The notes: generated by a model not told the origin, from the letters alone. A DNA stretch of 64,000 nucleotides from Lysinibacillus xylanilyticus (GCF_001708185.1 NZ_MDDN01000010.1:62001-126000), one strand, 5' to 3'. Positions 36,276 through 44,453 are shown, numbered from the stretch's first letter. Made by a program: numbers and translations.

Positions 36276-37217
36276 TTATTCTTTAGTTTTCCCCTTCACA
36301 AGTGAACGTAAATCGAAACCTAAATCTACAATACCTAGCAATATCATAAAGGATGATAATGGTAAGGCTAACAAAGTAGCTATCCATTTAACACCATTCG
36401 GCATTTCCTTTTTAGAAATGAAATAATGTAAAAAGGAAATCCCCTGCAGGATTAATAACATCCATAAAACATAAGAAACATTTAAAACAATAACATCTAA
36501 TGTAGACCCAAATTCTGGACGCATAAATAAATTAATGCACAACACAATCATGTAATACCAAAGAATAGATCGTGGTAGACGCATATTTTGGAACGATGCA
36601 AATTTCGGTACGTCTAAACCAAGACGTTTTAATACAGGTAAATTTAACGTTATGATAATAAATGCTGCGAAAAATGCAGAGATTGTTATTGTTGCAGGCA
36701 TTGTCAGCTCCATAGTTTTTAACATTGCCTCAATTATCTCTGGCTGAAATACTACTTGACCTGTCACATTTTTTGCAAGTTCATTTGATTGCTCATAATT
36801 TTCGCGTAAAATCTCTAAACTCATGTCAATTATGTTGATGCCAGCAAATTGTACATAAGCTACATAGACTATTGTCATTGATAGAAGAAAAGCAATCCCA
36901 GATGACATGAATAGGTAAAGTTTGCTCTTCTTTAGATAAATTGCATTTCCTATTACGACACCAATTAACGCCAAAATAAAGGCAAATGGTAACATAGTTA
37001 TACCACTCGTTAAAGTGGTTAAGGTACAGCCTACTACTGCTACGAGTATTGATGAGGAACGCTTGTAATTTGCGCTATACCAAGCAATCGGTAGTGGGGC
37101 AAATATTAGACCTACTATAAAAATGATTGGTACGTATGCAGAAATAAGCATTAGAATCGTAAAGATTGCGACCATCATTGAGCCTTGTACAAGCGCCTTT
37201 GTTTGATTATTCGGCAT
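36276..37217 (-). CDS. yybS: YybS, DUF2232 membrane protein
   Basis: 313 residues, about eight hydrophobic helices (for example MMVAIFTILMLISAYVPIIF, VGLIFAPLPIAWY and AVVGCTLTTLTSGITMLPFA). DUF2232/YybS family, always just upstream of gdpP in Bacillales. Related to the S-component-like/transporter fold, function unknown. In the ancestral order its upstream neighbour is rpsR; here a 4.5-kb islet lies between them. Confidence 0.9.
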   Translation of the reverse strand: MPNNQTKALVQGSMMVAIFTILMLISAYVPIIFIVGLIFAPLPIAWYSANYKRSSSILVAVVGCTLTTLTSGITMLPFAFILALIGVVIGNAIYLKKSKLYLFMSSGIAFLLSMTIVYVAYVQFAGINIIDMSLEILRENYEQSNELAKNVTGQVVFQPEIIEAMLKTMELTMPATITISAFFAAFIIITLNLPVLKRLGLDVPKFASFQNMRLPRSILWYYMIVLCINLFMRPEFGSTLDVIVLNVSYVLWMLLILQGISFLHYFISKKEMPNGVKWIATLLALPLSSFMILLGIVDLGFDLRSLVKGKTKE

Positions 37218-37413
37218 TGAAAACCTTCCTTTTTTCAGTCAAACTTACTGACCTTTATTGTACCATTTTTTCACGTTATTGAACAAAAAACGCTAAGAAC
37301 AACTGTATGCTTTGTCATTAATTTTGTAAAACCATTGGCTAAAGTGTTAAAAACATAGCTATATAGAAGATTTTTTATCGTAAGAACACTTAATATTACT
37401 ATTTATCACATAA

Positions 37414-37450
37414 AAAAAGGCTTTTAACCAAAATGATTATAAGCCGTTTT
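37414..37450 (-). terminator. Terminator upstream of yybS
   Basis: On the minus strand AAAACGGCTTATA pairs imperfectly with AAAAGCCTTTTTTT. No intact gene ends here; it may mark a lost transcript between rpsR and yybS. Confidence 0.5.
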
Positions 37451-37619
37451 GTTTATAAATTAAATCTACTTTCACTTAGTCGATTGTTTATTTCATCCGC
37501 ACATTTCTGTAATAGGATGGCATTTTGTTTTTCAATTACATATTTCATTTTCCGTTTTTCATGCCTTTAAAAGTGTAATCAATTCTTATGATAATGGCAA
37601 ATGGTAATATATAGAGTCA

Positions 37620-37774
37620 GGTGTATTGATTTTTATCCACTCCGATTAATTAACAGAATCTGATTTTCACTACGGGCTACAATCCGTTAAAAATGGAAAT
37701 GTACTAGCGAAATAGCATCAAAACGATCCTTTTATCGCTCAATAATAAACCTATTTTTCCCCAATCAATACACC
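37620..37774. repeat. 155-bp segment bounded by 12-bp inverted repeats
   Basis: GGTGTATTGATT at 37620-37631 and its exact complement AATCAATACACC at 37763-37774. The inside has no ORF. No target duplication is evident, so I call it only an inverted-repeat segment. The rest of 37218-37893 holds nothing else that I can support. Confidence 0.45.
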
Positions 37775-37893
37775 CGATATAGATTGAGATTAAGTTATTC
37801 CAAATTCTCCGACCAAACGGTTAACATATCGCTTTCCCTCAGATAAAAGTTATTATTGTATCAAATCTAACTAGACGACCTTTACTATAAAAA

Positions 37894-37931
37894 AAAGCAC
37901 AACAAGATTTTATCAACCTTTGTTGTGCTTT
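37894..37931 (-). terminator. Displaced original rpsR terminator
   Basis: AAAGCACAACAA pairs with TTGTTGTGCTTT, followed by eight T on the minus strand. It sits 9 bases from the displaced copy of the rpsR 3' end, where the rpsR terminator would have been before insertion. Confidence 0.7.
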
Positions 37932-37940
37932 ATATCTATC

Positions 37941-37981
37941 TTATTTATCTTCTGCAACGAATGGAAGTAATCCCATGATAC
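37941..37981 (-). repeat. attL-like direct repeat: copy of the rpsR 3' end
   Basis: 41 of 41 bases identical to 42467-42507, the last 13 codons plus stop of rpsR. Flanking bases differ at both ends. It bounds the islet on the yybS side. Confidence 0.9.
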
Positions 37982-38440
37982 ATTCTCTTCATTTTTACAA
38001 ATTCACTCCAACCAATCTCTTTGCATTTATTGTAGAGGAAAAAGATAGTAAGTTCTCTTTTAGAAAAAGCCGTAACTAAAGTTGTGTTAAATCCAGGAAT
38101 ATTTAGAAACTTAGGTTCAAGGTCAAAATTAATTCGATAGAGAGCACTATTTTCAGTAACAATAATATCAGAAACATATCTTCTCTGAATTGTTCAATAT
38201 TTTTTTCTGGTTCATTACCCTACATCATTGAGCTGGCTTTCAATATTGCTGAAATGCTTGATTGAATTTCTTCTTTAACTTCTTCAATTCCATATTTTAT
38301 ATCAATAAAATAGCCTTCCTCATTAAAAAGTTGCGCACCAATCGTATTTATTTTTGGTAAATTATAATAAGCAGTTGAATCAGTAATTGCAATATTAAGG
38401 GTTACCTTATCGAAAAAAGAAATTATTAATGAAGGAACAG
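37948..38440 (-). pseudogene. Broken unidentified gene inside the islet
   Basis: Reading minus: VTLNIAITDSTAYYNLPK, then NTIGAQLFNEEGYFIDIKYG, then a TAG at about 38220, the same frame continuing as NEPEKNIEQFREDMF, then a shift into another frame DIIVTENSALYRINFDLEPK and KRELTIFFLYNKCKEIGWSE. One stop and one frameshift break it, its N-terminus is cut by the response-regulator start, and its C-terminus runs into the rpsR copy. Family not recognised. Confidence 0.5.
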
Positions 38441-38454
38441 AGGAGACGGAATGT

Positions 38455-39168
38455 ATGAAAACAAGAATTGCAATTATAGAAGATGAAGATAATATACGAG
38501 AGATATGTAAACGGTACTTAGAAAGAGAAGGGTATGAAGTATACACTGCTGTGAACGGAACAGAAGGATGGAATGTATTTCAACAATACCAACCAGATCT
38601 AATTATTTTAGATTTAATGATGCCGGAAAAAGATGGATGGGAACTATGTGAGGAAATTCGCCAACATTCTAATGTACCTATTATTATGTTAACCGCGAGA
38701 GGAGAAGAAAGAGAGCGGATTTTAGGATTAACAATGGGAGCGGATGATTATGTAACAAAACCCTTTTCACCTCGTGAATTAGTATTGAGGGTACAAATTA
38801 TATTAAGAAGAGGAAGTCAAGTAACAATTCAAGGAATAGAGCCTGCATCAGGATTGATAGAGTTTCTAGATTTGAAAATTGATCCAAAGAAAAGACGGGT
38901 ATTTGTTTGTCAATATGAAATAGAGCTAACAGTGAAAGAGTTTGATGTGCTTTATCTCATGGCAAAACATCCTAAACAGGTGTTTTCACGGTCTCAACTT
39001 CTTGAACAAATTTGGGGATTTGAGTATGAAGGATGTACAAATACAGTAACTGTATTAATGAGTCGTTTACGTGAAAAGTTGGAGAAGCATGCAACAAAGA
39101 ACCGTTGGATTCACACAGTTTGGGGCATCGGTTATTGCTTTGAATCAGATGGAGGAAATGATAAGTGA
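38455..39168 (+). CDS. OmpR/PhoB-type response regulator of the islet
   Basis: 237 residues; ATG 38455 follows GAGGAGA. Receiver domain with acidic pair EDE 9-11, phospho-acceptor Asp53 (LDLMMPEKDGW) and KPFSPREL; winged-helix domain with ELTVKEFDVLYLMA and TVLMSRLREKLE. It overlaps the kinase gene by 4 bases. The pair is followed by the secreted toxin gene in the same direction, so toxin control is the natural hypothesis. It is not WalR (that gene is at 27934) and its receiver is only distantly similar. Confidence 0.92.
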   Translation: MKTRIAIIEDEDNIREICKRYLEREGYEVYTAVNGTEGWNVFQQYQPDLIILDLMMPEKDGWELCEEIRQHSNVPIIMLTARGEERERILGLTMGADDYVTKPFSPRELVLRVQIILRRGSQVTIQGIEPASGLIEFLDLKIDPKKRRVFVCQYEIELTVKEFDVLYLMAKHPKQVFSRSQLLEQIWGFEYEGCTNTVTVLMSRLREKLEKHATKNRWIHTVWGIGYCFESDGGNDK

Positions 39169-40223
39169 AGTTACGAAATCAACTTTTATTGATGAATCTA
39201 TTAAGCACGGGTATTATGGTAATTTCTATATGGTATAGTGAAAGGCAAATGTTACTTAGACCAGAACAAACACGGTTATTAATAGTAATTATAATTGTAG
39301 CAATGATTATTTCTACGATGATTTTTTGGTTAATGACACGCCCTATCATGAGGTCTATTCAAAATTTAATTGCCTTGACCAAACAATTTAGTGATAGACA
39401 ATTTGGAACGATGTACATAATAGGGAGAGAACCAGAAGAGTTTAAAGAATTAGCGGAAGCTTTTCGAGAAATGGCCAAAAAACTAGACGAAAGCTTTGCT
39501 AAGTTAGAAAAAGGAGAAAAAGCACGTACAGAGCTGATTGCGAATATTTCCCATGACCTACGAACTCCTATGGCTAGCATACAATTGATGGTAGAGGCAT
39601 TACAAGACGGTTTAATTGAAGACCCTGATATGAAACAACAATATTTAACGACAATCCTAAATGATATACAACGATTAAGCGGATTAATTAATAATTTGTT
39701 TGACCTTTCTAAGTTAGAACTTGGACAAGAAGTTTTTAATCCTAGTTTAATACATGTAGATAGTATTCTATTAAAAGTAATAGATTCACATGCCATCTTA
39801 TTGCAAGATAAAGAGATTGATTTACAATTGTACGTTTCTGAGACATTACCACGACTTTGGATTATGCCATGTAAAATAGCACGAGTTATCAATAATTTGT
39901 TGCATAACGCGATTCGGCATTCTCCTACATGTGGAGCTATCGAATTAATTGTTGAGGAAAATAAACAGAAGCAGCAAGTTCAATTCACCTTGCGTGATGA
40001 AGGAGAAGGTATTTCCTCCGATGATCAATTACGTATATTTGAACGCTTTTTCAGAACAGACCCATCAAGAAGCTCACAATCTGGAGGTTCTGGACTTGGT
40101 TTAGCCATTGCAAAATCGCTAGTTGAAATGCATAAAGGACAAATTGGTGTTCAGGATCGTCAAGATGGGAAACAGGGATGTGAATTTTGGTTTACTATTC
40201 CCGTTACATCAGAAAAGAAATAA
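39165..40223 (+). CDS. Sensor histidine kinase of the islet, intramembrane-sensing type
   Basis: 352 residues. Two transmembrane helices (about 7-23 and 36-56) joined by only about a dozen outside residues, so there is no extracellular sensor domain; such kinases usually sense at the membrane or through a partner. HAMP (about 57-110), HisKA with phospho-acceptor His130 (NISHDLRTPMA), HATPase (about 230-345; NLLHNAIRHS, DEGEGI, SGGSGLGLA). The start codon GTG overlaps the end of the regulator gene. Likely phosphorylates the regulator at 38455. Confidence 0.92.
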   Translation: MKLRNQLLLMNLLSTGIMVISIWYSERQMLLRPEQTRLLIVIIIVAMIISTMIFWLMTRPIMRSIQNLIALTKQFSDRQFGTMYIIGREPEEFKELAEAFREMAKKLDESFAKLEKGEKARTELIANISHDLRTPMASIQLMVEALQDGLIEDPDMKQQYLTTILNDIQRLSGLINNLFDLSKLELGQEVFNPSLIHVDSILLKVIDSHAILLQDKEIDLQLYVSETLPRLWIMPCKIARVINNLLHNAIRHSPTCGAIELIVEENKQKQQVQFTLRDEGEGISSDDQLRIFERFFRTDPSRSSQSGGSGLGLAIAKSLVEMHKGQIGVQDRQDGKQGCEFWFTIPVTSEKK

Positions 40224-40370
40224 GATTATGAAAGACTTTTGTAACATTTACGAAAGGGAATTGTTATACTTTGATATTAATATATAAATATGACATTTTA
40301 GTCCGTATGAAAAAAGTATAAGCAATGTACGGTACTTAAAAGCAAGGAAGGAAAGAAAGGAAGAAATTAT

Positions 40371-41651
40371 ATGATTAATAAGAAAAAAGTGATTCCCACA
40401 GCACTAGCATTTGCTGTTTTAGCAAGTCCTGTTTTTTCTTTAAAGGCCGAAGCAAGCACATTACCTTCAGATTCTAGTGCAATTACTTCTGTTGAAAAAG
40501 AAAATCAGTCTTTAAATCTTAAAGAGGGACAGGTATCAGAAGAGAATTCCAATGTAAACCAAGAGTTTGATCCAAATTATATCAACAATCATATTATTAA
40601 AGCGAATTTTCCATCTGTGACACCACCTCATATTAAGGAAGCAAAACCACTTGAATATCTATATTTAGATTATTCTTATGTAAATGGCAATAAAATTATT
40701 GAGGATTGGAGAAATAAAGAGCTAAAACATATGGATCCACCACCTAGATTTTATTACGATTTACAATTCATGGGATATAGCCCGTCTCAAATTGAAGAAT
40801 ACTTTGGAAGTACTTATGGAGAATCTTTTGTAAAAGGCCTTGTTCTGGAAACATTAGAAAACTTTTTCCAAACTCGATATGCACAAGATCCAAATGATCC
40901 TGATGTGCAAAAAATATTACAATCTAAATACTACGAAAAAAGTGAAGCTGAAGATTCATTTTGGTTACCAGAATTTTTCCAAGGTGAAGGTGGATTAAAA
41001 AGAGCCATTCTAGAGGAATTCGGAAAGAAAAGTTTAGATGAGCTTGGAATCCAAGTTATTTGGGGTGACAATAATTGGGGCGCTGAAAAGGCTGTAACAA
41101 TTGGTTATTCAGCGAAAACACCATTTAATCCACTAAAAGATGCTGTATTAACGGAAAAGAAATACCTGAAGAAAGTTCCTGGTGGATCAGCATCTATTCC
41201 AGCTAAAAATACAGGATATGAAGTAACATTTGACATCAAAACAGGCATGACAAATGAACAATCACAATCATTTGCTCACACAGTAGGTGTAAATGCAGGT
41301 GTGGGTATTGAAGATGTTTTCGAAATTGGAGCAAGTTATGAGTTCCAAAGTACATTTGGTACAAGTATCTCATTAAGTGAAGAACAAACAGTTTCCCGTA
41401 AGTTTAGTCTTACTAACGAATCAGATCGTTCCATTACAGCTGCATTATATCAAGTTACTGCTGAATATACATTAAAACCAGGTTCAGTAGCTACTGGAAT
41501 TGTAAACAAAACAGTAAAATCACCTTTCGCGCAGTTCTGGCAAGGTGGCCATTATTGGGATACATCTACAAAAGTAAAAGTATCATCTACTTCAACAGGT
41601 GCAATTAAAACGGATGATTTAAAATTAATTCGCTCAGATGTATTAGAATGA
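40371..41651 (+). CDS. Secreted aerolysin-like (ETX/MTX2-type) pore-forming toxin candidate
   Basis: 426 residues; ATG 40371 has AAGGAAGG and AAAGGAAG upstream. A Sec signal peptide is clear (KKK, then hydrophobic VIPTALAFAVLASPVFS, cleavage likely near KAEA, residue 29). Residues about 50-260 form a mixed domain (FYYDLQFMGYSPSQIEEYF, FWLPEFFQGEGGLKRA). Residues about 270-425 are Ser/Thr-rich with alternating polar/apolar residues (EVTFDIKTGMTNEQSQSF, GVGIEDVFEIGASYEF, TFGTSISLSEEQTVSRKF), as in the pore-forming module of ETX/MTX2 proteins. The target is unknown. It stands 147 bases after the two-component genes and before a strong terminator. The toxin call rests on pattern only. Confidence 0.62.
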   Translation: MINKKKVIPTALAFAVLASPVFSLKAEASTLPSDSSAITSVEKENQSLNLKEGQVSEENSNVNQEFDPNYINNHIIKANFPSVTPPHIKEAKPLEYLYLDYSYVNGNKIIEDWRNKELKHMDPPPRFYYDLQFMGYSPSQIEEYFGSTYGESFVKGLVLETLENFFQTRYAQDPNDPDVQKILQSKYYEKSEAEDSFWLPEFFQGEGGLKRAILEEFGKKSLDELGIQVIWGDNNWGAEKAVTIGYSAKTPFNPLKDAVLTEKKYLKKVPGGSASIPAKNTGYEVTFDIKTGMTNEQSQSFAHTVGVNAGVGIEDVFEIGASYEFQSTFGTSISLSEEQTVSRKFSLTNESDRSITAALYQVTAEYTLKPGSVATGIVNKTVKSPFAQFWQGGHYWDTSTKVKVSSTSTGAIKTDDLKLIRSDVLE

Positions 41652-41682
41652 TAAAATCGATCAAACCGAGCTCCTTTGGACT

Positions 41683-41728
41683 AAACAAAACCCACAGAAA
41701 ACATTCTTGTTCTCTGTGGGTTTTGTTT
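41683..41728. terminator. Strong bidirectional terminator after the toxin gene
   Basis: AAACAAAACCCACAGA pairs with TCTGTGGGTTTTGTTT (16 bp) around a 14-base loop. It ends the toxin gene and the facing integrase fragment. Confidence 0.9.
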
Positions 41729-41759
41729 AAATTTTCATTAGGATAGTAACCTTTTATCT

Positions 41760-42062
41760 TTACAAGTGGTGATTACTCAACAAATCACCAATAACTTCAA
41801 TATGCCTATAAAATGAACTAACTGTTGCTAAGTAACGATTTAGTGTTGCAGTAGAAACTTTGCCAATAGCTTTCCGATTATCAATAAACTCAATAAAGTT
41901 TGGTGTGTCTGATGGATTTACTTCATAAAACTTTAATTTTTCCTGTTCAAGCCATAAATAAAAAATTTTTAAATCTTCTAAGTAGCTTTCCACAGTATTT
42001 GGTGACAGTCCTTTTTGCTCTAAAGTATTCGTAAGATCCAAGACCTCTGAAATAATCTTCAT
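41760..42062 (-). pseudogene. Tyrosine-integrase N-terminal (SAM-like) domain fragment
   Basis: 100 residues; ATG 42062 with AAGGGG about 10 bases upstream. The peptide LEQKGLSPNTVESYLEDLKI, FYLWLEQEKLKFYEV and TLNRYLATVSSFYRHIE is the core-binding (SAM-like) N-terminal domain of XerC/phage-type integrases. The frame then stops; the catalytic domain with Arg-His-Arg-Tyr residues is missing, and only about 30 bases separate the stop from the terminator. Probably the remnant of the integrase that inserted the islet at rpsR, 400 bases away. Confidence 0.75.
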
Positions 42063-42133
42063 ATTTTAATTACCCCTTAAAATAAGAACGTATATTCCTA
42101 AATATTAAATTATAATATTTTATAAAATTATCC

Positions 42134-42141
42134 AATTCTTA
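42134..42141. repeat. Target-site duplication, left
   Basis: AATTCTTA, identical to 42385-42392, directly flanking the element at 42142-42384. Confidence 0.75.
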
Positions 42142-42384
42142 GGTTCATCACCAAAACGTGTGGTTGATTTCCGTTCCGACTGGGCGCTTTGCCGCTGACG
42201 CTTCGCTTTCGCGCAGAGCAGAGCTTCCTGGGGGCGTCCGATGAGCCGCTTCACTCGCGTTGCTCGCTCCAGGGTCTCATCTGTGACGCTGATCCCCAAG
42301 GAGTCACCCAGCCTCCACTCCAATCAACTTATTTATATAGTATATGTTTTAACAAATGTCATCCACAACTTTTGGTGATGAGCC
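42142..42384. mobile_element. MITE-like element with terminal inverted repeats
   Basis: 243 bases. The ends are inverted repeats of 26 bases with 22 matches (GGTTCATCACCAAAA at the left; GGCTCATCACCAAAA as the complement of the right end), flanked by the 8-bp duplication AATTCTTA. GG-ends and 8-bp AT-rich duplications fit ISL3-type transposition. The inside is GC-rich, with no long ORF, and resembles the widespread Bacillaceae repeat that begins GTTGATT and GGAGTGGA (here GTGGTTGATTTCCGTTCC and CCACTCCAATCAAC). Confidence 0.78.
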
Positions 42385-42392
42385 AATTCTTA
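42385..42392. repeat. Target-site duplication, right
   Basis: AATTCTTA, matching 42134-42141. Confidence 0.75.
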
Positions 42393-42419
42393 GCACTTAA
42401 ACCCTCAAATAAAAACAAA

Positions 42420-42459
42420 AAAAATACAACAAGGACTAATTAAGCCTTGTTGTATTTTT
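42420..42459 (-). terminator. Current rpsR terminator, brought by the islet
   Basis: AAAAATACAACAAGG pairs perfectly with CCTTGTTGTATTTTT. It resembles but is not identical to the displaced terminator at 37894-37931. Confidence 0.85.
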
Positions 42460-42466
42460 GTTATTT

Positions 42467-42507
42467 TTATTTATCTTCTGCAACGAATGGAAGTAATCCC
42501 ATGATAC
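42467..42507 (-). repeat. attR-like direct repeat within rpsR
   Basis: Identical to 37941-37981 over 41 bases; it is the 3' end of the intact rpsR gene. Confidence 0.9.
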
Positions 42508-42703
42508 GAGATACTTTGATAGCTGAAGTTAATTTACGTTGGTACTTAGCGCTAGTGCCAGTTACGCGACGTGGTAAGATTTTACCGCGCTCAGAGATGA
42601 ATTTTTTTAATAAATCCACATCTTTATAGTCGATATGCGTAATGTTATTAGCAGTGAAGTAGCAAACTTTACGGCGTTTGCGGCCTCCGCGACGTGGTGC
42701 CAT
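42467..42703 (-). CDS. rpsR: 30S ribosomal protein S18
   Basis: 78 residues starting [19 protein letters not shown] 42703 was chosen because GGAGGAG is 7 bases upstream. Basic protein that pairs with S6 on the platform of the small subunit. The last 13 codons and stop are duplicated at 37941-37981, so the gene is the integration site of the islet; its coding capacity is kept intact. Third gene of rpsF-ssb-rpsR. Confidence 0.98.
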   Translation of the reverse strand: MAPRRGGRKRRKVCYFTANNITHIDYKDVDLLKKFISERGKILPRRVTGTSAKYQRKLTSAIKVSRIMGLLPFVAEDK

Positions 42704-42741
42704 AGTGTGTCTCCTCCTTATCATTTTTTATTTTAGAAGTA

Positions 42742-43311
42742 TTAGAACGGTAAATCATCCTCGGATACTTCTATCGGTCCTTTGCTATTAGCAAATGGAT
42801 CCTCATCTACACGTGTATAATTCGGCTGATTCATAGGTGGTTGATTTTGCTGATAAGCATCGCCGCCAAATGAACCCTGCCCTGGCATAGCACCACCAAA
42901 TTGTTGTTGTGGTTGACCACCGCCATATGACGGTTGGTTATTACCGTAAGTCTGTCCACCGTATTGAGGTGATGCAGGAGCACCGCCACCATTACGAGGT
43001 TCTAAAAACTGTACGCTATCTGCCACTACATCTGTTGTGTATACTCGCTTACCATCTTGTCCTTCATAACTGCCTGTTTGAATGCGGCCTTCCACTCCAA
43101 TTAAACTTCCTTTTCGCATGAAGTTCGCAAGGTTTTCAGCCTGTTTGCGCCAAGCAACACAGCTAATGAAATCAGCTTCGCGATCGCCTTGTTGGTTTGA
43201 GAATGTTCGATTCACAGCAACTGTAAATCTTGTAGACGCAACACCATTCGGCGTATAGCGCAGCTCAGGATCTTTTGTTAGTCTTCCAACTAATACAACA
43301 CGGTTTATCAT
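42742..43311 (-). CDS. ssb: Single-stranded DNA-binding protein
   Basis: 189 residues. OB-fold domain 1-105 ([19 protein letters not shown], then [18 protein letters not shown]), a Gly/Gln/Pro-rich disordered linker (about 110-175), and the acidic tail SEDDLPF that recruits repair and replication proteins. Binds single-stranded DNA as a tetramer. Sits between rpsF and rpsR as in B. subtilis. Confidence 0.98.
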   Translation of the reverse strand: MINRVVLVGRLTKDPELRYTPNGVASTRFTVAVNRTFSNQQGDREADFISCVAWRKQAENLANFMRKGSLIGVEGRIQTGSYEGQDGKRVYTTDVVADSVQFLEPRNGGGAPASPQYGGQTYGNNQPSYGGGQPQQQFGGAMPGQGSFGGDAYQQNQPPMNQPNYTRVDEDPFANSKGPIEVSEDDLPF

Positions 43312-43355
43312 CAGAAATGCAACCTCCTTTTCAGCATTTTGTTAAAAATAAATGA

Positions 43356-43643
43356 TTACGCTTCTTGGCGAACCGCAATGTGACGAATGATATCTTCGCT
43401 GATGTTAGCAAGACGTGTGTATTCGTTAATTGCATCTGAAGTAGCGTTTACTTTCACGATTTGGTAGAAACCTTCGCGGAAGTCTTGAATTTCATAAGCT
43501 AAGCGGCGTTTGCCCCACTCTTTTGATTCGATGACTTCTGCACCGTTAGAAGTTAAGATTTCGTTGAAACGTTCAACTAAAGCTTTCTTCGCTTCGTCTT
43601 CAATGTTCGGACGTACGATGTACATTAATTCGTATTTTCTCAT
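43356..43643 (-). CDS. rpsF: 30S ribosomal protein S6
   Basis: 95 residues: [20 protein letters not shown], with [19 protein letters not shown], the typical S6 ferredoxin-like fold. Binds S18 and helix 23 region of 16S rRNA. First gene of the operon with ssb and rpsR; GGAGGTG lies 7 bases before the start. Confidence 0.98.
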   Translation of the reverse strand: MRKYELMYIVRPNIEDEAKKALVERFNEILTSNGAEVIESKEWGKRRLAYEIQDFREGFYQIVKVNATSDAINEYTRLANISEDIIRHIAVRQEA

Positions 43644-43816
43644 CTGTTTACACCTCCTTATGGACTTAGGCTCTCCTGTATACAGGGAGCAAGGAGCAAG
43701 TAATAATTATTACTCACATCAATGAATTGTAACATATAGGTACTTTTCTTTCAAGTCGCAAACAAAGAATTCATTCTATATAATAAAAATAATAGATTTA
43801 TGAAAGGAGAATCTTC

Positions 43817-44380
43817 ATGTCACTAGATACAGAACCAATCGTAATAGAGTTAGATATAAAAAAACTAATGATGGACAATATTGTTATCACAAGTGGACTT
43901 GTCATATTATTTGTAGCGATCCAATATATTTGCTTTAAAGATTTTGATTTTTCATTTTGGAGTATGATTAGTGGGGTCATACTCTTTGCCATCCTGTATA
44001 TTGTTCTCATTATATTGCATGAAGCCTTTCATTTAATTGGCTTTATGGTCTTTGGAGGCGTGCCCTTTAAATCATTAAAATATGGTCTTAATTTAGAGCT
44101 TGGCGTAGCGTACGCAACAACTGAACAACCATTACCAAACCATACAATGAAAAAAGCTTTATTACTTCCATTCTGGACGACTGGCGTCCTTCCGACAATT
44201 GCTGGTTTCTACTTTAACAGTACTGTTTTAGTAGTAGTGGGTGCTTTTTTAATAGCTGGAGCAGTCGGTGATTTTGCCATGTATAAAGAATTACGCAAAT
44301 ATCCAAAAAACGCGTTAATACAGGATGACCCTCAATTTCCTAAGCTTTATGTATATATGCCTGAGAAAAAAATAACTTAG
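43817..44380 (+). CDS. DUF3267 zinc-metallopeptidase-like membrane protein
   Basis: 187 residues; ATG 43817 follows GAAAGGAGA. Four or five hydrophobic helices; HEAFH (68-72) gives the HExxH motif within the second helix (VLIILHEAFHLIGFMVFGG), and the later GVLPTIAGFYF and LIAGAVGDFAMYKELRK fit the DUF3267 family of putative membrane zinc peptidases. No substrate known. It is transcribed opposite to the surrounding core genes and ends at a perfect terminator, so it is a separate unit inserted between rpsF and ychF. Confidence 0.85.
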   Translation: MSLDTEPIVIELDIKKLMMDNIVITSGLVILFVAIQYICFKDFDFSFWSMISGVILFAILYIVLIILHEAFHLIGFMVFGGVPFKSLKYGLNLELGVAYATTEQPLPNHTMKKALLLPFWTTGVLPTIAGFYFNSTVLVVVGAFLIAGAVGDFAMYKELRKYPKNALIQDDPQFPKLYVYMPEKKIT

Positions 44381-44406
44381 ATTAGAAAACACTTTGATAC
44401 GTTCCA

Positions 44407-44440
44407 AATAGAATCTGCTTGGCTCCAAGCAGATTCTATT
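44407..44440. terminator. Perfect bidirectional terminator
   Basis: AATAGAATCTGCTTGG and CCAAGCAGATTCTATT form a 16-bp stem with a 2-base loop, T run on the plus strand. Confidence 0.9.
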
Positions 44441-44453
44441 TTTTTACATACAT

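Noticed and set aside
42189-42443. 84-codon plus-strand ORF across the MITE-like element
   Set aside because: It lies within the repeat and reads out of its GC-rich block; no ribosome binding site and no protein-like pattern.
43644-43740. Possible S6:S18 leader RNA upstream of rpsF
   Set aside because: The region contains a hairpin (CTCCTGTATACAGGGAG) but I cannot see the conserved CCG motif of the S6:S18-binding RNA; needs a covariance-model search.
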